In this document: positions 7,616 through 15,000 of the stretch, piece by piece | How positions within the stretch are numbered: the stretch's first letter is position 1 | How the letters are laid out: each line of letters opens with the position of its first letter | NCBI GenBank assembly: GCA_025358205.1 | Contig: JANYKG010000192.1 | Coordinates: forward strand, 1 to 39,315 | Source of the DNA: Armatimonadota bacterium | Lineage (GTDB): Bacteria > Armatimonadota > UBA5829 > DTJY01 | Length of the DNA stretch: 39,315 nt | Direction of reading: 5' to 3' | Program-made: the position numbers and the translations under genes | Notes under the pieces: generated by a model | Seen by the model: only the letters and a program-made list of their open reading frames with translations | Told to the model about the DNA's origin: nothing | Databases searched by the model: none

Positions 7616-10470
7616 TTTCGCCTCTCCGCCACCAGTGTTTTGATCTTTTTCGCACCAATGTGCAAGACCACTCTATTATCGCCGATTGGGGCGGCGCTTG
7701 CAAGTTCCTCGTTCAGGTCCGCCTCGAATATCTTGTCCGCGCCGTCTATGCTGATGCCGCAAGCGTTCGCGGCGGTCTCCGTGATGTTGAACACACGCGC
7801 CGTGATCTTGTCCTCGCGGTCGGCCTTCTTGAGGGCGCTCAGAACCACCTCGGGCGCATCTATGCCCACGAAGCTCTTGGAGAGCGGCAGGTCGCCCGCG
7901 TGGATGCTGGTCTGAACCACGCGCATCGGGACGTTGTGCGCCCAGGCCTCGCGCCAGACCTGTGCCTGCTGCCAGTCGCCCTTGTGCGGGTAGACGGCAT
8001 AGCGGAACGTGTGCTTGCCGAGGAGTTGCCCCTGCTCCTGGCTCCTCGGGCTGTCCATCCCGCCGATGACCCCGCGCAGAAGAGTGAGGGCGATGGTATG
8101 GTCAACATCGTCCTTTACCTCGAACTCCTGGAGTCCTTCATTGATAACAGACAGACCGCCCCCGTCTTGATCGCTCACGTCCACGAACGATTTCTGCGGA
8201 TGAGTCGTCGGCATCGGCTCCTTCCAATCTCGGCACTCAGGAGTCTTGATCGGTCTCGTCACCACGTCGTACAGGCTCTCGGCGTTCGAGAATTCGCCTT
8301 GCGATGTGCCGGGGAACAGCACACGGAGCCGGTGGTCGCGCGCTGTGTTGTCCACTTCCGTAACAATGTCCACCCGCCCGGAACCTCTGTTCAGCGTCAG
8401 ATAGCTGGTGATGGGCAGCTTGGTGTCTTGCTTGCTGCGTTCCATTCCATTCGAATGCATCCGTGTCGGGACGTTCATTACCAAGTCGATCTTGACTGTA
8501 GTGCGGATGGGACCGTCATGGACTATGGATACTTGGGCATCATTGGACGAGCTGTACACCACTGTATCCGTCTGAGGCTTTCGGTAGTTCCATCCGTCAC
8601 CGAAATCACCACCATCTTCGAAGGTCATCCAGAACCTGACGGGGAGTTTGTCAATCGTCCCCACGGTACATATTGTGCCGTTGCCTTCAAAGGCCACATC
8701 TATTATGTCGTTTCCTGCCATGCCGGTTGCTAAGATCATGCTTCCCGGTGTGCGGTAGGGGTGATCCAGCGCCTTGACGTAGAAGGTCTTGTAGCCCACG
8801 GACGGGACGCCTTCCGCCAGGAACGCGATTCTGCGCTTGTGGGTGCCGCTCCACTGAGGGATGTCGTGCCATTCCTGGTAGAACGACCCGCCGCTGCCGA
8901 CCTCCAGCACCTGGAACGGAACCTCGTTTCCGTCCGCATCGGTGACGATAAGCCCCTGCGCCGGCCAGTTGTGCGGAATATTCACCTCCGCCTCCACGAC
9001 CTCCGACCGCTCCCAGGAGAGAGAGTTGAACACCACAAGGGCCAGTGAATGCGGATTTCGGATTTCGGATTTCGGATTTTCCGGCATGTTGGAAGGTGGA
9101 AGTTGAGCGTTGGACGTTGGATGTTCGTCTCCCCCTGTCTCCCCGTCCGCTTGTCCCTTCGTCGCCGTGTCTATCCTGTCGCAGACGTACAGAAGGCTCT
9201 TCGTCGCGACAGGCTGGGCGATGAGGCGCGCCTGGTCGAACCGGTAGACCATATCCTTATGCACCTGGTCCACACTGCAGCCGCAGATCGAGTCGTGTGG
9301 ATGGTTCTGAAGCACGTACTTCCACGCCAGCTCGATGTAGCTCGTCGGGTGCTCCTTGCCGAGGGTCCACGCAATCGCGCTCCACGGCTCGGCCCACTTC
9401 TCCAGCAACGTCTGAAGCTCGTGGTTCGCCTGCTTCAGGTGAACTCGCGAGGACATCACGCCCGCCAAAACCGCCTGCAGCTTCCACTTCCTGTTGCTGA
9501 TCCTCAGTTCGCCCTCGACCGTCTGCAGGTTAGGGTTCGCAGCTTGGACCGCCTTCACGAACTCCGGCAGCGTGCTGTGGACGAGCGTGCCCAGGTCAAG
9601 GTTCTTGTTCGCGTCCTTGATGATCGCCGGGACCATCGGGTTCGCGAAGATGTGGTCCACGCCGTCCATGAACAAAAGGTTCTCCGTCGTAGGCCGCTCA
9701 TTCACGCAGTCGTTGACCAACTCGGCGATCTGCTCTCTTGCCTTCTGGAACCATTCCGGGCTGTTCACTGTTGACTGTTCACCGTTCACCGGCAGCCCGA
9801 ATCCTTCCCACGTGCCAATCCGGTCGGTCACCGTGTCCCCGCGTCGCCCCGTCCCCGCGTCGTAGACGTCTCCCGTCGGCTTCACCGACGAGAGCGCTTC
9901 CCTCAGTTTGTAGTAAAAATTCGAGTACGCATTATCGTCCGGCATCTTCACGCACAAGATCTCCGACCCGTCCGGCGAGCGCCACGTGAACTCGCTCTTC
10001 ACCTGGTCCGCCGTGATCCCTCGGAACAGCGCCGCGTTGTCTATCCCGAACCCGCGCATGATCTGCGGGAACTGCGAGATGTGCCCGAAGCAATCCGGCA
10101 CGTAGCCGATTCGCATCCAGTTGCCCCAGTCGTCGCCCATCCGGCGGCCCAGCGCCAGGTTCCGCACCATCGCCTCCGCGCTCACCAGGAACTCGTCCGG
10201 CTGGTTGTACCACGGGCCGATGAGAATGCGCCCCTCCTTCACCAGCTTGCGGAGAATCGCCTCGTTCTCCGGGCGGATTTGCAGGTAATCGTCCAGCATA
10301 ATCGTCTGCCCGTCGAGGTGAAAATACCGGTAGTCCGGGTCGGTTTCCATAAGGTTGATCAGGTGGTCAATCAGGTCCACCAGCCGCGTGCGGAAGTGCT
10401 GAAACGATCGGTACCACTCCCGATCCCAGTGGGTGTGGCTGATGACGTGCATGGTGTACTTGTTACTCAA
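7609..10470 (-). CDS. GH38 alpha-mannosidase
   Basis: This 953-aa cytoplasmic enzyme opens with HTHWDREWY, the metal-binding motif of GH38 (zinc ligands His14 and Asp16), followed by VPDCFGHISQ, where Asp126 is the expected nucleophile and zinc ligand. A further HPHDSICGCSVDQ motif near residue 393 belongs to the helical bundle that completes the zinc site. The rest is the usual three-helix bundle and beta-sandwich C-terminus. The start is a TTG, chosen because GAGGAG stands 7 bases upstream. Bacterial relatives cleave alpha-mannosides or mannosylglycerate; the substrate is undecided. Two segments look alien: residues about 203-236 and 434-474 are encoded by period-7/8 repeats and are rich in Asn, Pro, Ser and Glu. 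The second lies between LLYVCDRID and ALVVFNSLSWERSEVV, where homologues run almost directly on. Confidence 0.92.
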   Translation of the reverse strand: MSNKYTMHVISHTHWDREWYRSFQHFRTRLVDLIDHLINLMETDPDYRYFHLDGQTIMLDDYLQIRPENEAILRKLVKEGRILIGPWYNQPDEFLVSAEAMVRNLALGRRMGDDWGNWMRIGYVPDCFGHISQFPQIMRGFGIDNAALFRGITADQVKSEFTWRSPDGSEILCVKMPDDNAYSNFYYKLREALSSVKPTGDVYDAGTGRRGDTVTDRIGTWEGFGLPVNGEQSTVNSPEWFQKAREQIAELVNDCVNERPTTENLLFMDGVDHIFANPMVPAIIKDANKNLDLGTLVHSTLPEFVKAVQAANPNLQTVEGELRISNRKWKLQAVLAGVMSSRVHLKQANHELQTLLEKWAEPWSAIAWTLGKEHPTSYIELAWKYVLQNHPHDSICGCSVDQVHKDMVYRFDQARLIAQPVATKSLLYVCDRIDTATKGQADGETGGDEHPTSNAQLPPSNMPENPKSEIRNPHSLALVVFNSLSWERSEVVEAEVNIPHNWPAQGLIVTDADGNEVPFQVLEVGSGGSFYQEWHDIPQWSGTHKRRIAFLAEGVPSVGYKTFYVKALDHPYRTPGSMILATGMAGNDIIDVAFEGNGTICTVGTIDKLPVRFWMTFEDGGDFGDGWNYRKPQTDTVVYSSSNDAQVSIVHDGPIRTTVKIDLVMNVPTRMHSNGMERSKQDTKLPITSYLTLNRGSGRVDIVTEVDNTARDHRLRVLFPGTSQGEFSNAESLYDVVTRPIKTPECRDWKEPMPTTHPQKSFVDVSDQDGGGLSVINEGLQEFEVKDDVDHTIALTLLRGVIGGMDSPRSQEQGQLLGKHTFRYAVYPHKGDWQQAQVWREAWAHNVPMRVVQTSIHAGDLPLSKSFVGIDAPEVVLSALKKADREDKITARVFNITETAANACGISIDGADKIFEADLNEELASAAPIGDNRVVLHIGAKKIKTLVAERRNT
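9048..9172. repeat. Composite repeat block inside the GH38 gene
   Basis: Three repeat types are joined end to end. GGATTTC units occur about four times (9053-9079). A period-7 run has units such as GTTGGAC and GTTGGAT (9088-9127). A C-rich run contains GTCTCCCC-type units (about 9127-9165). The block is in frame and is translated on the minus strand as an extra loop of about 40 residues. Confidence 0.88.
9761..9862. repeat. Second repeat block inside the GH38 gene
   Basis: Four 7-base units based on CTGTTCA/CCGTTCA lie at 9761-9790. A C-rich run with two copies of CCCCGCGTCG lies at 9836-9862. About 40 bases of less repetitive sequence separate them. The frame is maintained. Confidence 0.75.
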
Positions 10471-10495
10471 GGTGGTGCTCCTCTCCGGGCAAGAT

Positions 10496-10562
10496 ACTCG
10501 ATTCTTGATTCTAGATTCTCGATTCCGACATCCGCATTCCGCAATCCGAAATCCGAATTGCG
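10496..10562. repeat. Period-7 repeat tract upstream of the GH38 gene
   Basis: About nine consecutive 7-base units drift from GATTCTT/GATTCTA through CATTCCG to AAATCCG, each differing from its neighbour by one to three bases. It lies directly upstream of the GH38 start. Confidence 0.9.
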
Positions 10563-10581
10563 CAGACTCTTACTCTCTCCG

Positions 10582-10653
10582 ATGGTGATGATGGTCACAT
10601 GGTCCTATGGTCAGATGGTCATTCCGCAATCCGACATCCGCAGTCCGCAACGG
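10582..10653. repeat. Joined period-8 and period-7 repeat tract
   Basis: Units based on ATGGTCAC (period 8) occupy 10582-10620 and switch without a gap to units based on CATCCGC (period 7) at 10621-10653. The tract is about 130 bases upstream of the PIN-GNAT gene and forms the left edge of the island. Confidence 0.88.
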
Positions 10654-10782
10654 CATAAGTATCTCCTGAAGAGAGTGGATGTGTCAAGAAGGTAGGAACT
10701 AACAAAGGGAGGAACGAACAGAGGTGTGTAGAATATCACAATAGTGTCGGAAGTAACCGCTCTATACTTGTGGGAGATACAT
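10654..10782. other. Upstream region of the PIN-GNAT gene
   Basis: These 129 bases are the non-repetitive remainder of the 312-base gap between the divergent GH38 and PIN-GNAT genes. They are AT-richer than the neighbouring genes and probably hold the island promoter, but I could not pick a convincing -35/-10 pair. GGGAG at 10772-10776 is the ribosome binding site for the ATG at 10783. Confidence 0.5.
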
Positions 10783-12543
10783 ATGCAGACATTCGTTGTG
10801 GACACAAACGTTCTGTTGCCTCTACTTAAGGAACATGACGAGCGCGTGACTGCTTTTCTGTCTGCAACACGCTTGCGAACCGATCTCGAGTTCCTCATTA
10901 CCGAAGCTCTTCACTTGGATTTGCAGACAGATAGGGATACCGAGCGGCGGAGAGTTCACCAGTCACTTATATCCACACTTCAGACTATCAATGCGCCCAC
11001 CGAAGCGCAAAGGGATAATATCGGTGAAGAATGGCTGCAGCATCTTTTCCCCCTTTCCGTACCTGGCTCAAGAACCTACGATCATAATCGCAGAGATGCA
11101 TTGCATGTCGGCTTGTCAGTTAGTCGTGGTGCTGATTATTTCGTAACAGAAGACCAGGCACTTCTCAAGAAGTCGAACTGCAGTCCTTTGGGCGATACTC
11201 AGTTGATAAGTTTTGACAGTATGTTGAAGGTGCTTACGGAGTCTACACGAGCCAAAGCTGACAATTGGATTAATTATATTGCCGGGCAGACGGCATACAT
11301 TCGCTCATACAGGCCAGAGGACCGTACCCGCATTGAAGCCATTGCGCTGGAACTCAGCAATGTCTACCCCGGAGTACTCAAATGGCTGTCTGGGAAGCTT
11401 GATATCGCGGACAGGATGGCGCGGGGTTGCGACGAACCTGAACCAGTGCGCATCTTCCTTCCATTCATTGGCGATGCTATAGCTGGCTATGCTTTGTATA
11501 CTAATCGCAAAGATGGCAAGACAGCGAAGTTGGGTACATTCTACTTACTGGAGGGGTATCGCCAGCTTAGCATCGGCTATCATCTCCTCTACCATCTGCT
11601 GCAGCAATGGGATGCGGAAGGTGTGGAGTCCGTTCATGTGACTTTCACAAAGGAGTTGCATGGAAGACTGATGCCCATATTCGACCGCTATGGCTTCGAA
11701 TTGGTGGGCCATGTCCCGGAGGCGTATCGCCCTGGGACTTCCGAATTAGTTGCACGTAAGCGTTTCATAGGTCAGGTCATCTACGAGCATGATTTCGCCG
11801 ACTTCGTCCGTTCCCACTACATTTCCGCTCTGCCAGCAGACGTGAACGAAATGGGCGGTGATAGATTTCAGGTACACGATTACCTAAGAAATGCGACAGA
11901 CACTATTGGCGTCCGGATACAGTCTGATGCAAACGATGATCCACAAGTGGAGAGAATGATATGCATGTGCCCCACGCCAGAACCGGATAATCGGATCGTA
12001 GACGGTTTGATGCTGGAAAGGATGCTATACCCTCTGGAGATTCGGTGGCCTGACCGTCAGCCATTCCTTATACCCATCAGAGAGGAGTACGCGAAAGGGT
12101 TTTTCCAGTTTGTCGACAAGCAGCTTGCTCTGCTTCAGCCCACTGAGGATGAGATGAAGAGGCTGCTAAGGCCGGACAATATCTTCTTCAAAGCCCCAAA
12201 CAGTCGCATAAAGCGAGGTGATATCGCAATATTCTACGTGTCTAGTCCTAGGCGACATCTGATTGGGGAGGCTGTTGTGACGGAAGTGGAGGTCGGTGCG
12301 CCAAGTTGTCTGTACGCCAAGTTTGGTGCAAAAGGGGTGCTGAGTATGGAGGAAGTGGAGGCTTACGCACGGAAAGGTAGAGTGTTGGCATTTCGATTTG
12401 ACTTTTTTCGAAGATATCGACGGGCAGAGCGAATGGACTTCAAATATGTCAAAAAACTGGTGCCATCTTTCAACCCGATAACCTACTACGCAATCCCGTA
12501 CGAAACTCTGGATAAGATACGGGAAGATGGAGAGAGGCTGTAA
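10783..12543 (+). CDS. PIN nuclease-GNAT acetyltransferase-PUA-like fusion protein
   Basis: The 586-aa product starts at ATG 10783, 6 bases after GGGAG. Residues 1-150 form a PIN domain: FVVDTNVLLP carries Asp7, with further acidic candidates Glu41, Asp105 in RRDALHVG, and Asp118/Asp124 in GADYFVTED, so the metal site looks intact. Residues about 170-335 look like a GNAT domain, with YIRSYRPEDR at its start, an acetyl-CoA-loop-like YRQLSIGYHLL, and a closing YGFELVGHVPEAY. After a less clear linker, residues about 455-586 resemble a PUA-like (ASCH/EVE) fold, with RIKRGDIAIFYV and LIGEAVVTEVE. PIN domains cut RNA, GNAT domains acetylate amines, and PUA-like domains bind modified nucleic acids; the combined role is unknown. 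Base composition is visibly less GC-rich than neighbours. Its stop overlaps the next start (TAATG). Confidence 0.75.
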   Translation: MQTFVVDTNVLLPLLKEHDERVTAFLSATRLRTDLEFLITEALHLDLQTDRDTERRRVHQSLISTLQTINAPTEAQRDNIGEEWLQHLFPLSVPGSRTYDHNRRDALHVGLSVSRGADYFVTEDQALLKKSNCSPLGDTQLISFDSMLKVLTESTRAKADNWINYIAGQTAYIRSYRPEDRTRIEAIALELSNVYPGVLKWLSGKLDIADRMARGCDEPEPVRIFLPFIGDAIAGYALYTNRKDGKTAKLGTFYLLEGYRQLSIGYHLLYHLLQQWDAEGVESVHVTFTKELHGRLMPIFDRYGFELVGHVPEAYRPGTSELVARKRFIGQVIYEHDFADFVRSHYISALPADVNEMGGDRFQVHDYLRNATDTIGVRIQSDANDDPQVERMICMCPTPEPDNRIVDGLMLERMLYPLEIRWPDRQPFLIPIREEYAKGFFQFVDKQLALLQPTEDEMKRLLRPDNIFFKAPNSRIKRGDIAIFYVSSPRRHLIGEAVVTEVEVGAPSCLYAKFGAKGVLSMEEVEAYARKGRVLAFRFDFFRRYRRAERMDFKYVKKLVPSFNPITYYAIPYETLDKIREDGERL

Positions 12544-12959
12544 TGTGCGAACCGATTCTCTCGATTCACCCTCAGTACGCGGAGGCCATCTTTGCAGGAA
12601 CGAAGACCGTGGAGTTCAGACGGCGGGCTATCTCAGTACCCGAGTCTTCTCGTGTTTGGGTCTATGCGACCCAGCCGGTTGGGGGCATCGTAGGATATTT
12701 CGAGATCAGCGAGACAGTATGCGATACGCCTGACGCTTTGTGGAGGGAATACTCCTCCGTGGGAGAGATAGAGAGAAGCAAGTTCGAGCAGTATTTTGAT
12801 GGTTGTTCAGTCGGACACGCAATCGTACTCCGCGAAGCTGTCGAACTGCCATCGCTGTTGCCTCTAGAGGAAATAAGGGAAACCTGTCCGGAGTTTAGGC
12901 CCCCTCAGTTCTACATACGAAATATCCCCCTATCGCTGGCTGCGCTACTAGCCCGATAG
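12543..12959 (+). CDS. ASCH domain protein
   Basis: A 138-aa protein that is essentially one ASCH domain: LSIHPQYAEAIFAGTKTVEFRRR near the start contains the G-x-K-x-x-E-x-R signature of the family, followed by strands VWVYATQPVGGIVGYFEI. ASCH domains have a PUA-like fold and are thought to bind RNA; some act on modified nucleosides. Its ATG overlaps the stop of the PIN-GNAT gene by one base, so the two are translationally coupled and made together, which suggests a shared complex or pathway. No membrane segment or signal peptide is visible. It could be an accessory specificity or immunity subunit, but that is inference. Confidence 0.85.
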   Translation: MCEPILSIHPQYAEAIFAGTKTVEFRRRAISVPESSRVWVYATQPVGGIVGYFEISETVCDTPDALWREYSSVGEIERSKFEQYFDGCSVGHAIVLREAVELPSLLPLEEIRETCPEFRPPQFYIRNIPLSLAALLAR

Positions 12960-12988
12960 CCGTTAAGCAAGCATGAGAGTTCGTTGCT

Positions 12989-13372
12989 ATGTCCATCATG
13001 CAGCTATCCATGTTCGAAAGCGAAAACACCGGACCCATCAAGGCGCTGTCGGTCAGGCAACCGGCGGCGAACAAGATCGCGGCTGGTGAGAAGACCATCG
13101 AAATCCGCACGTGGACCACGCATTACCGGGGCGATCTGCTGATCGTCTCCTCCGCCTCCCCGAAGATCGCGCCCGCCGGGTGCGCGCTGTGCATCGTCAG
13201 GCTGGCGGACGTCCGGCCAATGACAAAGGACGACGAAGCTGCCGCTTGCTGTTCCTGGGACCAGACCTACATCTCATGGGTGCTGACCGATATCCGCCTC
13301 ATCGAGCCGTTCCCCGTCAAAGGCAGGCTGGGGATCTACGAAATCCAGTTACCAGTAAGCAGTGATCGGTGA
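12989..13372 (+). CDS. Second ASCH domain protein
   Basis: A 127-aa protein with a second, distinct ASCH domain: IKALSVRQPAANKIAAGEKTIEIRTW has the G-x-K-x-x-E-x-R signature near residues 36-43, followed by YRGDLLIVSSA and CALCIVRLADVRPM strands. It resembles the ASCH group that begins with SxRQPxA, different from the group of the gene 29 bases upstream, so this is not a simple tandem duplication. The ATG at 12989 has no strong ribosome site. The last residues (about PVSSDR) and the stop codon are encoded by a period-7 repeat, so the original end of the protein may have been replaced. It sits at the right edge of the island and its base composition is closer to the chromosome than that of the PIN-GNAT gene. 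Confidence 0.82.
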   Translation: MSIMQLSMFESENTGPIKALSVRQPAANKIAAGEKTIEIRTWTTHYRGDLLIVSSASPKIAPAGCALCIVRLADVRPMTKDDEAAACCSWDQTYISWVLTDIRLIEPFPVKGRLGIYEIQLPVSSDR

Positions 13373-13410
13373 TCAGTCGGATAGTCATCAGTGATCAGTG
13401 AGTGGCTGAT
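13353..13410. repeat. Period-7 repeat tract across the ASCH stop codon
   Basis: Units such as CAGTGAT and CGGTGAT repeat with a period of 7, with a slip in the middle. The first part is coding and contains the TGA of the second ASCH gene (13370-13372). Confidence 0.85.
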
Positions 13411-13412
13411 AT

Positions 13413-13547
13413 GGAGTGCGAACGCGGAATCCGCCGTAGGTCGCTCCGCTGTCGCGGACGACCGGAGTAGGATGAGCTTTCGCTGTGGATGGTATTTCAC
13501 GGCAAGCCAAAGCGGCAGCTTCGTCTACGACTCCGCGTCCGCACTCC
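13413..13547. repeat. 135-bp MITE-like element with terminal inverted repeats
   Basis: The left end GGAGTGCGAACGCGGAATC (13413-13431) and the reverse complement of the right end (13529-13547) match at 17 of 19 positions. No transposase is encoded. Open frames run through it on both strands, as expected for GC-rich DNA, but none resembles a protein. A related left end, TATGGAGTGCG, recurs at 20434. Confidence 0.8.
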
Positions 13548-13599
13548 GACACCGTGCTGCTTTCTGCGACGCGCCGCGGACATGCCACCGCCGTTCTCC

Positions 13600-13674
13600 C
13601 GCAGATGCTTGCCTCTGCGGAATCCCCGGAAGCAAGCTTCCGGTCCCAAGGCGGGAGCAACCTCCACGCACTCC
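13600..13674. repeat. GC-rich repeat block with palindromes
   Basis: CCGGAAGC-AA-GCTTCCGG is a perfect hairpin at 13626-13643, followed by GGGAG-CAA-CCTCC and a GCACTCC end (13668-13674) identical to the right end of the neighbouring inverted-repeat element. It looks like a second insertion sharing the same end sequence. Confidence 0.65.
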
Positions 13675-13689
13675 TAAGGTCAGGTATCG

Positions 13690-13815
13690 TGACCCTCATC
13701 CTCGGTCCCTGTCGTCGCGCACTGCGCGTCTGTCGGGCACGGCCTTCTCCCTTTCGCCGCGCACAACCCCCACGCGGCTTGCGGGTGCGACCCAATAATG
13801 GGAGAAGGATGGGCT
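13690..13815. repeat. Putative dispersed GC-rich repeat
   Basis: CTTCTCCC near 13744 and GGGAGAAGG near 13799 are inverted copies about 50 bases apart, in a C-rich context starting CCTCATCCTCGG. The arrangement resembles the inverted intergenic repeats found in many GC-rich bacteria. No protein-like frame is present. Confidence 0.5.
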
Positions 13816-14275
13816 GGACTCGACCATCTCCACAGCGGGCGAGAAGGACAATCCGCCGCGCACAACGAACTCGCTTATCAACAGAGTGCAGGCCTCAGGA
13901 TGGGGGCCGATGTGGAGGTTGGCAGTTTTGAACCTTTTTGACTTGCCCGAGGGTTCTCGGTCGAGCTGCTTCTGCCGAACTGCCCGTCTTTCTGCATCGC
14001 ATACCTGGGCGCCGACCCCACCGGTATTCATCCTCCTGCATTCCTGGTTTCCTTATAGATCATCCCGGTGATTTGGAAACTGCGCACCTTAAGTACGATA
14101 CGTTATAAAACACGGTCGCGCCGAAAGACGGGAGCGTCGCGGATTGACGGAATGTTTGCACATGAAATGATTGTGGAAACATATTGGCGAAAAAACCCGT
14201 CATAGAACAAGGAGGAATTACCTCCGGCGCCGTGGAACACACGGTGGAAGACTGTGAAAGCGAGGGGAGCTACTA
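13816..14275. other. Non-coding stretch and leader of the secreted protein gene
   Basis: I see no gene in these 460 bases. The last 200 bases are AT-richer and include TTATAAAA (14103-14110), a possible promoter element without a good partner, and two small hairpins, GGAGG-AATTA-CCTCC near 14210 and CCGTG-GAACA-CACGG near 14230. I tested the region by eye for common riboswitch cores and found none. AGGGGAG at 14263-14269 is the ribosome site for the GTG at 14276. Confidence 0.5.
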
Positions 14276-14926
14276 GTGGTAACCAGAAGCAGGCTGTTGT
14301 CCGCAGGTATGGCAATGGCCATAATTTGTTTGTCCGCATATTCCGTATCCGCTGCCGAACTTCAGTTGGCCGGCATTAAACTCGGCCGATCCGCGATGAC
14401 TATCATCCAGAAATACGGCAATCCCACTGAGATCCGCGTCGGCCAGGCCGCCAGCGTGGAGCAGGTTGGCGCACCGTTGCCCACAACATCCACTATGACG
14501 GGAATGCCCGGAGCCGACATGATGCCGGGTCAGATGCCCGGAGACATCTCCGGTGGACAGCCCGGCATGAACGCGCCGGACATCCAGATGACCGCCAGGC
14601 GCGGGCCTCAGGAGGTCACGTGGAAGTACAAGTTTCCCAAGAACAAGACCTTGGAGTTCATCATCAATCCAGACGGCCGAATCATGCAAATAGCGGCGTT
14701 TGGCACTGACTGGCCTACGCTGAAGACTTCCAAGGGCATCGCTCTCGGAGTCAGCACATACAAGGACCTCCTAGGAAAATACGGGTTCCCGGAGGGGCAG
14801 GATGTTTCCGGCAACAACCTTGTCATGCGGTATGTGAACAAGCACCGAGTCATCTTCACGCTATTGGGAATGCCCGGCAAGATGCCTTACACGGTAGTCG
14901 GTGTGACGATAGGTCTGATGGACTGA
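14276..14926 (+). CDS. Secreted protein with duplicated SmpA/BLIP-like fold, function unknown
   Basis: The 216-aa product starts at a GTG 6 bases after AGGGGAG and carries a clear signal peptide ending SVSA-A. The mature part shows an internal duplication: GIKLGRSAMTIIQKYGNPTE near residue 35 and GIALGVSTYKDLLGKYGFPE near residue 160 are two copies of a helix-turn motif seen in small SmpA/BamE or beta-lactamase-inhibitor-like domains. Between the first helix and its strands is a linker of about 45 residues rich in Met, Gly and Pro (GMPGADMMPGQMPGD and similar). I do not recognise a named family. It is probably periplasmic or envelope-associated and stands alone ahead of a strong hairpin, so it is likely a single-gene transcript. 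Confidence 0.7.
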   Translation: MVTRSRLLSAGMAMAIICLSAYSVSAAELQLAGIKLGRSAMTIIQKYGNPTEIRVGQAASVEQVGAPLPTTSTMTGMPGADMMPGQMPGDISGGQPGMNAPDIQMTARRGPQEVTWKYKFPKNKTLEFIINPDGRIMQIAAFGTDWPTLKTSKGIALGVSTYKDLLGKYGFPEGQDVSGNNLVMRYVNKHRVIFTLLGMPGKMPYTVVGVTIGLMD

Positions 14927-14956
14927 TATTGCCGAATCCATCGAGTGAGTTTTGGT

Positions 14957-14989
14957 GAGGCTTCGGCCAAGTAAACGGGCCGAAGCCTC
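14957..14989 (+). terminator. Rho-independent-like hairpin after the secreted protein gene
   Basis: GAGGCTTCGGCC pairs perfectly with GGCCGAAGCCTC around a 9-base loop. The T-run is weak (TACTTATTGT). It separates the secreted protein gene from dnaG. Confidence 0.75.
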
Positions 14990-15000
14990 GTACTTATTGT

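Noticed and set aside
10496-10653. Possible CRISPR array
   Set aside because: Units of 7-8 bases follow directly with no spacers of constant length, and there are no cas genes.
10783-12959. Classical PIN toxin-antitoxin pair
   Set aside because: The PIN domain is part of a 586-aa fusion and no small DNA-binding antitoxin gene is upstream, so the VapBC model does not fit.
13391-13931. Overlapping open frames of 60-148 aa on both strands
   Set aside because: They lie over GC-rich inverted repeats, have arginine/proline-rich unconserved products and no ribosome sites. I treat them as chance frames in repeat DNA.
14060-14275. Possible riboswitch in the leader of the secreted protein
   Set aside because: Small hairpins are present but no conserved core of a common riboswitch class could be matched.
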